From positions 1 through 56,740 of the forward strand of contig CALXRR010000003.1 in the NCBI GenBank assembly GCA_944390905.1: a DNA stretch of 56,740 bases, written 5' to 3'. This DNA comes from an uncultured Alphaproteobacteria bacterium. Its GTDB lineage: Bacteria; Pseudomonadota; Alphaproteobacteria; RF32; CAG-239. The notes beneath the pieces are model-generated. The model worked only from the letters and a program-made list of their open reading frames with translations, did not search any database and had not been told where the DNA came from. Position 1 is the stretch's first letter, and each line of letters begins with the position of its first letter. Made by a program: the position numbers and the translations under genes. Below are positions 9,070-18,460 of this stretch, in pieces.

Positions 9070-9157
9070 TGGCGGAGAGTACTGGACTCGAACCAGTGCA
9101 TCCCTATTCGGGATGACGGATTAGCAATCCGCTGCATTACCACTCTGCCAACTCTCC
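9070..9157 (-). tRNA. tRNA-Ser (GCU)
   Basis: A class II tRNA of 88 nt with encoded CCA. The acceptor stem is GGAGAGU/ACUCUCC, the anticodon loop UUGCUAA gives GCU, a long variable arm (CAUCCCGAAUAGGGAUG) is present and the T-arm carries GGUUCGAGUCC. It decodes AGC/AGU. No strong terminator follows; the SHOCT gene starts about 70 bases downstream on the same strand. Confidence 0.97.
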
Positions 9158-9315
9158 ATCAGCATCGCTACGAACAACATATTTAACTTAACTTTCCCTC
9201 CGCGTCAACACATTTTTTTGCAATACACAATATTTTTTTATTTAGATATTGACCTTTTGCACAAAAGAGCTAATATTAGACAAAAGCTTATTATTTTACC
9301 TAAAATTATTTTATT

Positions 9316-9546
9316 ATGAAAACAAAAGTATCAATATTTCTGATTGGAATGGCTTTCAGCTTATCCTCTTGCGGCGTATGGGACTTAGGCTGTCCTCCGT
9401 ATTACGAACTTCCGCCTTACGGAACACCTCCCCCGCCACCACCCAGATATTATCACCACCGGCCGTCTCCTCCGCCGCCCAAACCCAAGCCTCAACATTC
9501 CAAGCAGGCACCTCAGCGGCACTATGACCACCCAGACCGTCGGTAA
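9316..9546 (+). CDS. Small proline-rich lipoprotein
   Basis: 76 residues beginning with a lipoprotein signal peptide (MKTKVSIFLIGMAFSLSSC; lipobox Cys at 19). The mature part is almost entirely Pro/Tyr/His-rich with runs of five to six prolines and a basic-histidine tail. No family is recognised. It is likely an envelope-anchored low-complexity protein; His clusters could bind metal and a ZIP transporter lies next door (weak inference). A shared bidirectional terminator follows. Confidence 0.65.
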   Translation: MKTKVSIFLIGMAFSLSSCGVWDLGCPPYYELPPYGTPPPPPPRYYHHRPSPPPPKPKPQHSKQAPQRHYDHPDRR

Positions 9547-9554
9547 CATCTCAA

Positions 9555-9594
9555 AAAAAATCCCTGAAACTCTAACTGTTTTCAGGGATTTTCT
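9555..9594. terminator. Bidirectional terminator between lipoprotein and ZIP genes
   Basis: An inverted repeat (AATCCCTGAAA / TTTCAGGGATT, about 11 bp, 7-8 nt loop) with A-rich and T-rich flanks on either side serves both convergent genes. Confidence 0.85.
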
Positions 9595-10371
9595 TTAATC
9601 TAACACCATAGTGATATATGTCATGGCAATAAATCCGGTAAACAGCGCAAACGCCGCTTGATTAGTCTTCTGAATACGATAAGTCTCCGGCAAAATTTCA
9701 TTTACAACCACAAACAACAATGTACCTCCGGCCATAGCCATCCCGAGCGGCACCAATTTGGCGCTAAATCCCATTGTCAACAAACCGATGACAGCCCCCA
9801 ACGGCTGTACCATACCGATAGCTGCTGCCGCCAAAGCCGCCTTTAAGCGAGAGCATTTAGCTGCAACTAATGAAATAGCAATGGTTAAACCTTCCGGAAT
9901 ATTATGGAAGGCTATTCCCAGCACCAAACTATCCGGATTCATAAAATCCTCTCCGCTATAAGCCACACCAACCGCCAATCCTTCAGGAATTTTATGCAAA
10001 GTAATGGCTATAATAAACAACCACGCTGTTTTTAGCGAAAATCCCAGTCCATGGCGTCCCATATTACTATGCTCATGCGGCAATACCGAGTTCAATATCC
10101 AGACAAAAGCCACACCGACAAACACAGCCGCTACATACCAAAATGCCGCCACATGAATATCCGGATCAAATTTCAAAATTTCCGCCATTGACGGCACTAA
10201 TAATGAAAAGAACGACGCCGCCAACATTACACCAGCCGCAATATTGAGCATACAGTCAATATTATCCTGTGAATATTTTTTCTTCAAAAAAATCATAAAA
10301 CCGCCGACACCGGTCACCAACCCGGCAAACAACGACGCTAAAAATCCATGAACAAAAACATCACTCAACAT
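9595..10371 (-). CDS. ZIP family divalent metal (zinc) transporter
   Basis: 258 residues with about eight hydrophobic segments. The ZIP signatures are present: HKIPEGLAVGVAYSGE and, in the next helix, FHNIPEGLTIAISL, supplying the His/Glu metal-binding residues of TM4 and TM5. It is closest to ZupT/GufA-type zinc importers of the inner membrane; metal selectivity cannot be read from sequence. The ATG at 10371 follows AGAGG at five bases; an upstream GTG abuts that site and is rejected. It is the last gene of the minus-strand series, 29 bp after the PfkB gene. Confidence 0.9.
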   Translation of the reverse strand: MLSDVFVHGFLASLFAGLVTGVGGFMIFLKKKYSQDNIDCMLNIAAGVMLAASFFSLLVPSMAEILKFDPDIHVAAFWYVAAVFVGVAFVWILNSVLPHEHSNMGRHGLGFSLKTAWLFIIAITLHKIPEGLAVGVAYSGEDFMNPDSLVLGIAFHNIPEGLTIAISLVAAKCSRLKAALAAAAIGMVQPLGAVIGLLTMGFSAKLVPLGMAMAGGTLLFVVVNEILPETYRIQKTNQAAFALFTGFIAMTYITMVLD

Positions 10372-10400
10372 AAACACCTCTTTTTATTTATTTTTTTTGC

Positions 10401-11315
10401 TTATACATGACTATTTTGCGATTCTAGAACCTGTACGGCACATTTCTGACCAAGGCTCACAGCTCCACGTATATTTCCATCTTGCATATATCTAAACAAA
10501 AAACCTCCGGCAAAAGCATCTCCTGCTCCGGTTGTTGAAACTACACGTTCAACCCTTAGCGGTGCATAATGCATAATCTTACCTTTATAGCAAGTTTCTA
10601 CACCGTTTCCTCCCATGGTTTTAACCGCCAACTTAATCTTACGGCAACCACCCAAAGCCTCAAACTCGGCCTCATTACCAAACACAATATCCACAAACGG
10701 CAATATGTTTTTAATACGCGGCTTATATTCCACCACCATTTTCGGATCCGATAAAGTAAAGGCCACTTTAGCCCCTGCAGCTACCGCTGTCTTAATGATT
10801 TTAACCACCAACGAAGCATTAACATCCAGCCAATATCCTTCAACAAACAACCAGTCACTTTCAGCCAAAGCTTTCCAATCCAACCAATTTTCGCGAAATT
10901 CTTTAGCCGCCCGCCGTTTGGCACAAATGGTCTTTTCCCCGTTTTCATCAAGCCATACAATTGAACAACCGCTTCTCTGAGCCATTGCTTGATTTAATAT
11001 GGGGCTGATACCAAATTTATGCAAATCTTCAGCAAAATAAGCGCCCAACTCGTCATCACCGATTCTACCAACGAACGCCGCCTTTCCGCCCAGTTTGGCA
11101 AACGCCTTAAGCGAGTTAGCCACCGACCCTCCGCACGAGCGTTTGATTATCCTGCCTTTAGCCAACTCCTGCTCCATCGCCTCAAATTCTTCTTCCGATG
11201 TATGAAAGAAACCACCCTTATTTTGCTTTATTTCAGCATAAAAAGGCTGGTCAGGCATAACTTCGGCCGCAAAATCAACTAAAGCGTTTCCCATTCCGAG
11301 CAAAACTGCAGACAT
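10401..11315 (-). CDS. PfkB-family sugar/nucleoside kinase (adenosine-kinase-like)
   Basis: 304 residues. The ribokinase-type fold is marked by CGGSVANSLKAFAKLGGKAAFVGRIG (PfkB signature 1, about 61-86) and by STTGAGDAFAGGF near 260-272, where Asp266 is the expected catalytic base. The N-terminal GMGNALVDFAAEV is typical of the adenosine kinase/2-keto-gluconate kinase branch common in alphaproteobacteria. It phosphorylates a sugar or nucleoside using ATP; which one is not decided here. Five bases separate it from gatB, so it is likely translated from the same mRNA. Confidence 0.88.
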   Translation of the reverse strand: MSAVLLGMGNALVDFAAEVMPDQPFYAEIKQNKGGFFHTSEEEFEAMEQELAKGRIIKRSCGGSVANSLKAFAKLGGKAAFVGRIGDDELGAYFAEDLHKFGISPILNQAMAQRSGCSIVWLDENGEKTICAKRRAAKEFRENWLDWKALAESDWLFVEGYWLDVNASLVVKIIKTAVAAGAKVAFTLSDPKMVVEYKPRIKNILPFVDIVFGNEAEFEALGGCRKIKLAVKTMGGNGVETCYKGKIMHYAPLRVERVVSTTGAGDAFAGGFLFRYMQDGNIRGAVSLGQKCAVQVLESQNSHV

Positions 11316-11320
11316 CTGTC

Positions 11321-12778
11321 TTACCCCAGCTTATCCTTCAGCATTTGGTTTACAATTACCGGATTAGCTTTGCCCTTGCTGGCTTTCATCACCTGCCCGA
11401 CAAACCAACCAAACAAACCTTGCTTGCCGCCCTTGTAAGCCGCAACATTTTCCGGAGCCGAGGCTAAGACTTCATCAATCACCGCCTCAATTGCTGAAGT
11501 ATCCGTAACCTGCTTAAGTCCTTTTTCTTCTACAATTTTCTCCGGATTCTCGCCGGTTTCTGCCATAATGGCAAACACATCTTTGGCGGTCTTTCCGTTA
11601 ATCACGTTTTGCGATACCAGCTCGACCAAGCGACCGAGGTTTTCGGCAGATACCGGAGAATCTTTCAGCTCCAGTTTCTTTTCATTCAGCATAGCAAAAA
11701 AGTCACCCATCAACCAGTTGGCCACCTTTTTGGCATCATGCTCGGCGGCTGCCTTTTCAAAGAAAGCCGCTGTTTCTTTGTTTTCACAAATCACAATTGC
11801 ATCATAAGGGGTTAGCCCCATTTCTTTCACAAAACGTTCTTTCTTTTCATCGGGGAGCTCCGGAATTTCATCTTTCACACTCTGAATATACTCATCGCTC
11901 AACACCAACGGTGCCAAATCCGGCTCCGGAAAATACCGATAATCATCCGAGAACTCTTTCAAGCGCAAGAACTTTGTGCCACCGGTAGATGGATCAAAAT
12001 GCCTTGTCTGCTGGGGCATTGTCTCGCCAGCTTCATATAACTCAACCTGACGCTTCGCCTCAGATTCGATTGCCTGCATCACAAATTTAACCGAGTTCAC
12101 GTTTTTAACCTCGGCACGAGCCCTCAGTTCCGAGCTACCTAACGGGCGCACCGAAATACTGGCATCACAGCGCATTGAACCTTCATCCATATTTCCGTTA
12201 CAAGTCCCCAAATAGCGCAAAATCGAGCGCAACTTTTTCAAGAACGCACCGGCCTCTTCCGGAGCTCTGAAATCAGGTTTGGTTACAATTTCCATCAACC
12301 CGACACCGGCACGGTTCAGGTCAATAAAGCTCTTTTTCGGGTCAATATCGTGGATTGACTTTCCGGCATCTTGCTCAATATGCATTCTTTCAATACCGAT
12401 AGATTTTTCGCTGCCGTCAGCCAAATCGATTAACACCTCGCCCTCACCTACAATCGGATAAGCAAACTGCGTAATCTGGTAGCCCTGCGGCAAATCGGCA
12501 TAAAAATAGTTCTTGCGAGCAAAATTAGAATATTTATTGATTTTGGCCCGCAGACCAATACCGGTCTTTACCGCCTGATGCACACATTCTTTATTCAGCG
12601 TCGGCAGCATCCCGGGCATTCCGGCATCAACAAAAGACACATGTTCATTCGGATCAGCACCAAACTCGGTTGATGCCCCGCTATAAATTTTTGACTTGGA
12701 AATAATCTGACAATGAATTTCCAACCCGCATACAACTTCCCATTTTTCTTTAGGAGTTTCAATTACATATTCTGCCAT
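11321..12778 (-). CDS. gatB: Asp-tRNA(Asn)/Glu-tRNA(Gln) amidotransferase subunit B
   Basis: 485 residues, the family length. It opens with WEVVCGLEIHCQ, has the DLPQGYQITQ and GIERMHIEQDAGKS motifs, the MEIVTKPD and RCDASISVR segments of the kinase/transamidation domain, and a C-terminal YqeY-like tail ending in KGKANPVIVNQMLKDKL that contacts tRNA. GatB activates misacylated Glu-tRNA(Gln) or Asp-tRNA(Asn) with ATP while GatA supplies ammonia. It lies five bases after gatA, in the order gatC-gatA-gatB. Confidence 0.98.
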   Translation of the reverse strand: MAEYVIETPKEKWEVVCGLEIHCQIISKSKIYSGASTEFGADPNEHVSFVDAGMPGMLPTLNKECVHQAVKTGIGLRAKINKYSNFARKNYFYADLPQGYQITQFAYPIVGEGEVLIDLADGSEKSIGIERMHIEQDAGKSIHDIDPKKSFIDLNRAGVGLMEIVTKPDFRAPEEAGAFLKKLRSILRYLGTCNGNMDEGSMRCDASISVRPLGSSELRARAEVKNVNSVKFVMQAIESEAKRQVELYEAGETMPQQTRHFDPSTGGTKFLRLKEFSDDYRYFPEPDLAPLVLSDEYIQSVKDEIPELPDEKKERFVKEMGLTPYDAIVICENKETAAFFEKAAAEHDAKKVANWLMGDFFAMLNEKKLELKDSPVSAENLGRLVELVSQNVINGKTAKDVFAIMAETGENPEKIVEEKGLKQVTDTSAIEAVIDEVLASAPENVAAYKGGKQGLFGWFVGQVMKASKGKANPVIVNQMLKDKLG

Positions 12779-12783
12779 TTCTT

Positions 12784-14247
12784 TTACTTCCGCACAAAAT
12801 TAATATCTTTTTCCAAGGCATAAGCCGTCTTCAAAATCGTGTTTTCATCAAAAGCTTTGCCGATTAACTGCAACCCCAAAGGCAAGCCTCGAGCAGACAA
12901 CCCCGCCGGCAGGCTAATCGCCGGCAAACCGGCCAAGTTGACCGATACGGTAAACACATCATTCAACCACATATTAATCGGATTTTCCGCCATTGATTTA
13001 TCCCCAATGGCAAAAGCATCAGTCGGCGATGTCGGAGTCAAAATCACGTCACATTTTTTGAATGCCTCAATAAAATCGTTACGAATCAATCGTCTAACCT
13101 TTTGCGCCTTCAAATAATAAGCGTCATAATATCCGGCCGACAACACATAAGTACCAATCATAATGCGGCGTTTAACTTCTTGGCCAAAACCTTCGGTGCG
13201 AGTATTGATGTATAATTCATCCAAAGAGTTCCCCGGAACTCGCAATCCATAACGAATACCATCATAGCGCGCCAAATTAGCTGATGCCTCAGCCGGAGCA
13301 ATAATATAATAAGTAGCCAAAGCATATTGAGTATGCGGCAACGAAATATCCACTATTTCTGCACCGCGAGCTTTGAGCATTTCCAAACCTTTGTCCCAGC
13401 AGGCTGCCACTTCGGCATTTAAGCCCGCGGGGCGATATTCCGCCGGCACACCGACTTTCAGCCCTTTAATATCTTGTCCCAATGCTGACATAAAATCAGG
13501 CACTTCCAAGTTAGCCGAGGTTGAATCTTTAGCATCAAAGCCAGCCATCGATTTCAACAACAAAGCACAGTCGCTGACATCTTTTGCAATCGGTCCTGCT
13601 TGGTCAAGCGAAGATGCAAAAGCAATAATTCCATAGCGCGAACAACGCCCATAAGTCGGCTTCAAACCGGTTACACCGCAAAAAGCCGCCGGCTGTCGAA
13701 TAGACCCACCGGTATCGGTACCGGTAGCCGCGGCGCACATTCCGGCAGCAACTGCCGCAGCAGAACCTCCGCTTGAACCTCCGGCCACCAAATCAGCGTC
13801 ACTGTCTTTGGCTTTCCATGGATTAATCGCCGGACCATAATAGCTGGTTTCGTTACTACCACCCATGGCAAACTCGTCCATATTCAGCTTGCCTAAAAAT
13901 ACTGCCCCGTCGCGTAACAAATTAGCCGTCACGCTGGATTCATATTGCGGGACAAATCCATCCAAAATATGCGAGCAAGCCGTGGTTTTAATCCCCTTGG
14001 TGCAAAACAAATCTTTAATTCCGAGCGGGATTCCTTCCAAAGCTCCGGCCTCTCCGGCAGCATATTTGGCATCTGATGCTTTAGCTTGTTCCAAGGCCTT
14101 GTCGGCACACTCTTCCACATAAGCGTTCAAATTTCGCTTATCCTGCATTTCTTTAATATAAGCCTGCGTCAGTTCGGTGGCTGAAATTTCTTTTTTATCC
14201 AGGGCTTTTTTAGCCTCAACAATCGTTAATTTAACTAAATCTGACAT
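12784..14247 (-). CDS. gatA: Asp-tRNA(Asn)/Glu-tRNA(Gln) amidotransferase subunit A
   Basis: 487 residues of the amidase-signature family. The catalytic Ser-cisSer-Lys triad is visible: Lys78 in [10 protein letters not shown], the cis-Ser near 158 in [10 protein letters not shown] and nucleophile Ser182 in [12 protein letters not shown]. GatA hydrolyses glutamine and channels ammonia to GatB. It is placed 13 bases after gatC and five before gatB, an intact gatCAB operon. This suggests that Gln-tRNA and/or Asn-tRNA are made by the indirect pathway in this organism. Confidence 0.98.
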   Translation of the reverse strand: MSDLVKLTIVEAKKALDKKEISATELTQAYIKEMQDKRNLNAYVEECADKALEQAKASDAKYAAGEAGALEGIPLGIKDLFCTKGIKTTACSHILDGFVPQYESSVTANLLRDGAVFLGKLNMDEFAMGGSNETSYYGPAINPWKAKDSDADLVAGGSSGGSAAAVAAGMCAAATGTDTGGSIRQPAAFCGVTGLKPTYGRCSRYGIIAFASSLDQAGPIAKDVSDCALLLKSMAGFDAKDSTSANLEVPDFMSALGQDIKGLKVGVPAEYRPAGLNAEVAACWDKGLEMLKARGAEIVDISLPHTQYALATYYIIAPAEASANLARYDGIRYGLRVPGNSLDELYINTRTEGFGQEVKRRIMIGTYVLSAGYYDAYYLKAQKVRRLIRNDFIEAFKKCDVILTPTSPTDAFAIGDKSMAENPINMWLNDVFTVSVNLAGLPAISLPAGLSARGLPLGLQLIGKAFDENTILKTAYALEKDINFVRK

Positions 14248-14260
14248 TGTTCTTCCTCAC

Positions 14261-14548
14261 TTACTCAACCACTTTCGGTACTACAAAATAACCATATTCG
14301 GCATCCGGAGCATTAGCCAGCACGGCATCACGTTGGTTTCCATCATTGACCACATCTTCACGCAATCTTAAGGCTTCCTCATTTACCGATTCCAATGGCT
14401 CCACATTTGAGGTATCCACATCTTTCAGCTGCTCAATCCACTTCAGAATATTATTAAATTCCTTTTGCGTATCAGCAATTTTATCATCACTTACCCGCAA
14501 ACGGGAAAGAAACGCAATTTTTTTCACTGTATCTGTATCTATTGCCAT
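14261..14548 (-). CDS. gatC: Asp-tRNA(Asn)/Glu-tRNA(Gln) amidotransferase subunit C
   Basis: 95 residues, with the GatC pattern: an N-terminal helix (TDTVKKIAFLSRLRVSDDK), a helical hairpin around FNNILKWIEQL, then VEPLESV and LREDVV. GatC wraps the GatA-GatB interface and stabilises the complex. It follows sppA by 17 bases and heads the gatCAB set. Confidence 0.97.
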   Translation of the reverse strand: MAIDTDTVKKIAFLSRLRVSDDKIADTQKEFNNILKWIEQLKDVDTSNVEPLESVNEEALRLREDVVNDGNQRDAVLANAPDAEYGYFVVPKVVE

Positions 14549-14565
14549 ATTATCCTCGTTTTCTC

Positions 14566-16380
14566 TTAATATCTGATAGTAAACGGCAGCAACACCGTTT
14601 CATATTTCAAACTGCACAAAATTTTAATACTTTCATCATCCAAACCCAAGCCTTTAGCCACCTTATTCACAGAAATATTGGCACTTCCGCCCAACAACTG
14701 CTCAAACTGCTGCTGCCAAGACAAGGGCTGTGGATAATATACAGTCATTAAATTTTCATCTTTCAAGCCGGATTCATTTTTAGCATATTGAATAGCCTTG
14801 TCAAGCCCGCCGATTTCATCAGCCAACCCGTTTTCAACCGCCTGACTTCCGAGCCATACGCGTCCCCTAAACAAGCTATCGGCTTTTTTCAAATCTAAGC
14901 TGCGCGCTTTAATCACTTTAGCGGTAAAATCTCTGTATATTCTATCCAAAGACTTTTCAAAAGCCGCTTTTTCCGATTTATTAAAACCGGTATTGGAGCT
15001 CAATAAAGAAGCATTATCGCCCCATTGCAAACTCTCCCAATTAACATCAAGCTTGCGCCACAAATCTTTCAAAACAAACTTTCCGCCCAAAACTCCGACC
15101 GAACCTGTAATCGTCAACGGCTCAGCAAAAATTCTGTCTCCGGCAATAGCCAAGAAATACCCGCCTGACGCCGCATAGTTGCCCATTGACACCACCACCG
15201 ACAGCTTAGTATCCGCCTTAAAGCTCTCCAACTCATGCCAAATTTCATGAGAAGCCACATAACTTCCTCCCGGAGAATTAATCCTCAACACCAAAGCCTT
15301 AACCTCAGTATCTGCGGCAATACTATCCAGTTCATCTCTGACATTTTGGGCATTAATCGCCACCTCTCCGTCCCAAGAAGATGCACCTCCGCTCTCTTCC
15401 GTAATCATTCCTTCCAGAGTTAATACCGCTATTTTGCCTTTAGCTTTTGCTCCATCCTGCAAAGTAGCATAGTCTTTTACATCAACACTCTCGGCAGCAT
15501 ATCTGGCTTTAAGCATCTCTTCAAAATCTTTGAGATACTCAATCTCATCAATCCAGCCCTCTTTAAGACCTTCCTCCGCCGACAAAGGAGCCTGATTAAC
15601 CATTTTTATCACCTTTTGAGCCGACATTTTGCGTTCATCAGCAATCCCTTTAACTATATCATCAAACACACTTTGCCCAATTTTTCTCATTTCTTCTTTA
15701 AAAGGCTTGCTAAACTTTCCTTCCGTCAACGAAGCCATGGCTGTTTTGTATTCATAACGAGTATAGAATTCTGGCTTAACTCCGATTTTATCCAATAATT
15801 TTTTGAAAAAAGGCACTTCTAGAGCCACACCGGTAGCCCCGATTTCCGTATTAGGCATCATCACAATTTTGTCACCGGCCGTTGCCAAATAATACGCGGC
15901 AGTACCTCCGCCTACACTGCCGAAACCATTAGAATACACATAAGCAACTTTGCCCTTTTTACGAAAATCTTTTACGGCATCTCTCAATTCTTGAATTTGA
16001 GCCAACCCCATTTGCGGAGAGCTGATTGTAAGAACCAAAGCCTGTACTCGCTCATCATCAGCCGCTTTATTCACCGCACTTATCAAATCCGCAAAAGCAA
16101 TACCCTTTTCTCCAGACAATTCAGCCCACAAATCGCCATTGTTCATTTCCGGATAAGCGGCATCACCGTCTATCACCAACACGGCTTTTCCCGGCATTTC
16201 AAAAGACGAATAAATATCTTGCCGCATAGTAGATAGCACGGCCAACACAACCAGCACAAACAACCCGCCGATAATAGCCAAAGCCCACACCCAAGCTTTA
16301 AAAAACACCGACAATGCCGTCATTTTTTTAGATTCGACCGCAATATCCGGAAACGGAGACTCAAATTTTTTCTCAGACAT
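14566..16380 (-). CDS. sppA: Signal peptide peptidase SppA (67K type)
   Basis: 604 residues with one transmembrane anchor near 28-52 and two tandem ClpP-like S49 domains, the long E. coli-type SppA. The N-terminal domain carries the general-base lysine (Lys212 in YKTAMASLTEG) and the C-terminal domain the nucleophile (Ser405 in YAASGGYFLA), close to Lys209/Ser409 of E. coli. It degrades cleaved signal peptides in the inner membrane. I chose the ATG at 16380, preceded by GGTGGA; a longer frame would start inside the hairpin that follows fabI. It is transcribed with fabI upstream and gatC downstream. Confidence 0.94.
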   Translation of the reverse strand: MSEKKFESPFPDIAVESKKMTALSVFFKAWVWALAIIGGLFVLVVLAVLSTMRQDIYSSFEMPGKAVLVIDGDAAYPEMNNGDLWAELSGEKGIAFADLISAVNKAADDERVQALVLTISSPQMGLAQIQELRDAVKDFRKKGKVAYVYSNGFGSVGGGTAAYYLATAGDKIVMMPNTEIGATGVALEVPFFKKLLDKIGVKPEFYTRYEYKTAMASLTEGKFSKPFKEEMRKIGQSVFDDIVKGIADERKMSAQKVIKMVNQAPLSAEEGLKEGWIDEIEYLKDFEEMLKARYAAESVDVKDYATLQDGAKAKGKIAVLTLEGMITEESGGASSWDGEVAINAQNVRDELDSIAADTEVKALVLRINSPGGSYVASHEIWHELESFKADTKLSVVVSMGNYAASGGYFLAIAGDRIFAEPLTITGSVGVLGGKFVLKDLWRKLDVNWESLQWGDNASLLSSNTGFNKSEKAAFEKSLDRIYRDFTAKVIKARSLDLKKADSLFRGRVWLGSQAVENGLADEIGGLDKAIQYAKNESGLKDENLMTVYYPQPLSWQQQFEQLLGGSANISVNKVAKGLGLDDESIKILCSLKYETVLLPFTIRY

Positions 16381-16390
16381 ATATTCCACC

Positions 16391-16427
16391 ATAAAATAAC
16401 GCTGCACAAATTCCTCTGTACAGCGTT
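16391..16427 (-). terminator. Hairpin between fabI and sppA, weak terminator or attenuator
   Basis: An inverted repeat (AACGCTGTACA / TGTGCAGCGTT on the minus strand, one mismatch) with a 7-nt loop and only a short TATTTTAT tail lies 39 bases after fabI and about 18 before the sppA ATG. It could terminate partially and lower sppA-gatCAB expression relative to fabI. Confidence 0.5.
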
Positions 16428-16466
16428 TGACTATATAACATCTATCCTGATTTTCAAGGATTTAAT

Positions 16467-17297
16467 TTAGAAATCCATCAAAACCTGACCAGACTCATGA
16501 GCATTGTCCAAAGCCACCATACCAATAGAATGATATCCGGCATCAACATGCAATACTTCACCGGTAATAGCTGCCCCGAGCGGAGACAACAAAGCCAAAG
16601 CTGCGCGACCGACTTCTTCTTGAGTAACATTGCGTTTCAACGGAGCATTCAGCTCATTCCAACGCAATATCTTTCTGAAATCACCAATTCCCGAAGCAGC
16701 CAAAGTCTTGATAGGCCCTGCAGAAATAGCATTCACGCGTACACCTTGCTTACCCATATCAACAGCGGCATATCTTACGGCAGCATCCAAAGCAGCCTTA
16801 GCCACACCCATAATATTATAGTTAGGCAAAGTACGCTCACCACCCAAATATGTTAAAGTAACAATAGAGCCGCCTTCATTCATAATCGGGGCAGCACAAC
16901 GGCAAGCTTCCAAGAATGAATAGCAAGAAATATGCATAGAGTTCAAAAAGTTCTGCAAAGAAGTATCAATAGTACGACCTTTCAGCTCATTTTTATCAGA
17001 GAACGCGATGGCATGTACGACAAAATCAATTTTGCCCCATTTTTCACCGAGCTCTTTAAAGCAAGCTTCAACACTGGCAGAGTCGGTAACATCACATTTA
17101 ATCAGCATTGGCGGAAAGTTCAATTGCTGAGCCAAGGGCATAACTCTTTTTTCCAACGCTTCTCCCTGATAAGAGATAGCAATTTGAGCACCCTGCTCAT
17201 TCAAAGCTTGCGCAATACCCCAAGCAATAGACTTGTCATTAGCCAAGCCCATAATCAAACCTTTTTTCCCTGCCATTAACGGAGCCACATTAGTCAT
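16467..17297 (-). CDS. fabI: Enoyl-[acyl-carrier-protein] reductase (NADH)
   Basis: 276 residues. FabI is identified by the Rossmann start GKKGLIMGLANDKSIAWGIA, the divergent SDR active site Tyr150/Tyr160-x6-Lys167 (NYNIMGVAKAALDA) and the SAGPIKTLAASGI substrate loop. It performs the last reduction of each fatty-acid elongation cycle and is the target of triclosan and isoniazid-type inhibitors in general. The first gene of the minus-strand unit; promoter elements should lie in 17298-17410, shared with the divergent YihY gene. Confidence 0.97.
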   Translation of the reverse strand: MTNVAPLMAGKKGLIMGLANDKSIAWGIAQALNEQGAQIAISYQGEALEKRVMPLAQQLNFPPMLIKCDVTDSASVEACFKELGEKWGKIDFVVHAIAFSDKNELKGRTIDTSLQNFLNSMHISCYSFLEACRCAAPIMNEGGSIVTLTYLGGERTLPNYNIMGVAKAALDAAVRYAAVDMGKQGVRVNAISAGPIKTLAASGIGDFRKILRWNELNAPLKRNVTQEEVGRAALALLSPLGAAITGEVLHVDAGYHSIGMVALDNAHESGQVLMDF

Positions 17298-17410
17298 AAA
17301 ATATTCCTTTGCATAAAAAAAGTTTACATTAACATTAATTTAAAAATAGTTTTATACTCTCTATATATAATTTCCGCAGGTTTGTAAACACTTTTTTTCG
17401 AGGATATGGA

Positions 17411-18352
17411 ATGTATTGGAAAACTCAGTTATTAAAAGCTCTTAACACGATCAAAGATTTTAGTGTTTTTTTCGCACACCGAGCCAAGAATGACACAATA
17501 TTTAGGGTCGCAGCGTCATTAAGCTACACCACATTGATAGCTATTGTTCCTTTGTTTGCCATCGGCTTATCCATATTTTCAGCCTTTCCCGCGTTTGAAA
17601 ATGTCCGCGGCCAAGTCCAAGAATTAATAATCTCCAATTTAGCTCCGGCCATTGGCAAAGAAGTCAACACCTACCTCAGTGACTTTCTTCAAGCCTCTGC
17701 AGGTCTTACCACCATTGGCGTTATCAGTATTGCCGTCACCTCAATTTTAATGCTTTCCACAATTGAAAACAGCTTAAACTTCATCTTCCGAGTCTCCAAG
17801 CCTCGACGTTTCACTACCAAAATCACCTTATATTGGACAGTCATCACCTTAGGCCCCCTGCTTTTAGGTGCGGCCTTGTCCATGAGGAGCTATGTTTTTG
17901 GGCTCAATTCAGCCAATAATGCCGAGTCTCTCACTTTTGATATATATTTGAGTGCTCTTTTGCCGGTTTTATGCACCATGTTTTTACTGATTATGGTATA
18001 TGTGCTGGTTCCCAACAAAAAAGTAGGTATTATTAATGCGGCTGCGGGTAGTCTGGTTGCCGTAATTTTGTTTTCGCTGTTGCGCAAAGCCTTCAGCATG
18101 GCCATTTTGACCTCAGCCACCTACCAAACCTTGTACGGTGCTTTGGCAACGATTCCTATTTTTCTGATCTGGATGTATTTGAGCTGGTCTGTTGTAATTT
18201 TTGGTGCCGTAGTAACCGCCGCTCTTGAGGATTATCAACTCTTTGACCGCCGTTCTCTGGCCAAAGAACTCATCTTGAGCAACCCGCAAAAGCGCGATTT
18301 TCTAAAAAATCACAAGAATCGAAAAAAACTCTTGCAATCAGAACAAAAATAG
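17411..18352 (+). CDS. YihY/UPF0761 family inner-membrane protein
   Basis: 313 residues with six hydrophobic segments. The N-terminal RVAASLSYTTLIAIVPLFAIGLSIFSAFPAF is the hallmark of the YihY/BrkB family, once misnamed ribonuclease BN. WxYLSWSVVIFGAVVTAAL closes the membrane part and a basic cytoplasmic tail follows. Function is unresolved. A GAGGA site precedes the ATG. It is transcribed divergently from fabI and sits upstream of recA, but about 108 bp with palindromes separates the two, so recA probably has its own promoter. Confidence 0.9.
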   Translation: MYWKTQLLKALNTIKDFSVFFAHRAKNDTIFRVAASLSYTTLIAIVPLFAIGLSIFSAFPAFENVRGQVQELIISNLAPAIGKEVNTYLSDFLQASAGLTTIGVISIAVTSILMLSTIENSLNFIFRVSKPRRFTTKITLYWTVITLGPLLLGAALSMRSYVFGLNSANNAESLTFDIYLSALLPVLCTMFLLIMVYVLVPNKKVGIINAAAGSLVAVILFSLLRKAFSMAILTSATYQTLYGALATIPIFLIWMYLSWSVVIFGAVVTAALEDYQLFDRRSLAKELILSNPQKRDFLKNHKNRKKLLQSEQK

Positions 18353-18396
18353 TACATTATCCTTTTTGTAGGATAACCCAAATCCTCTGATTGCAT

Positions 18397-18438
18397 TTCT
18401 GTAACAGAAGATATTAAACTGCTCCAAGTTTGTAACTT
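18397..18438. promoter_or_regulatory. Two palindromes upstream of recA, candidate operators
   Basis: A perfect 13-bp palindrome (TTCTGTAACAGAA, 18397-18409) and a second (AAGTTTGTAACTT, 18426-18438) lie 23-64 bases before the recA start. A third inverted repeat (TTATCC/GGATAA) is at 18358-18376. The usual alphaproteobacterial LexA box GTTC-N7-GTTC is not seen. An SOS role is an inference from position only. Confidence 0.4.
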
Positions 18439-18460
18439 TATTTAATAAGAAAGAATAACG

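Noticed and set aside
8640..9143. Longer reading frame for the SHOCT gene
   Set aside because: It would run through the tRNA-Ser gene; an internal ATG at 9002 has a proper ribosome site.
18350..18460. GTTC-N7-GTTC LexA box upstream of recA
   Set aside because: Searched by eye on both strands and not found.
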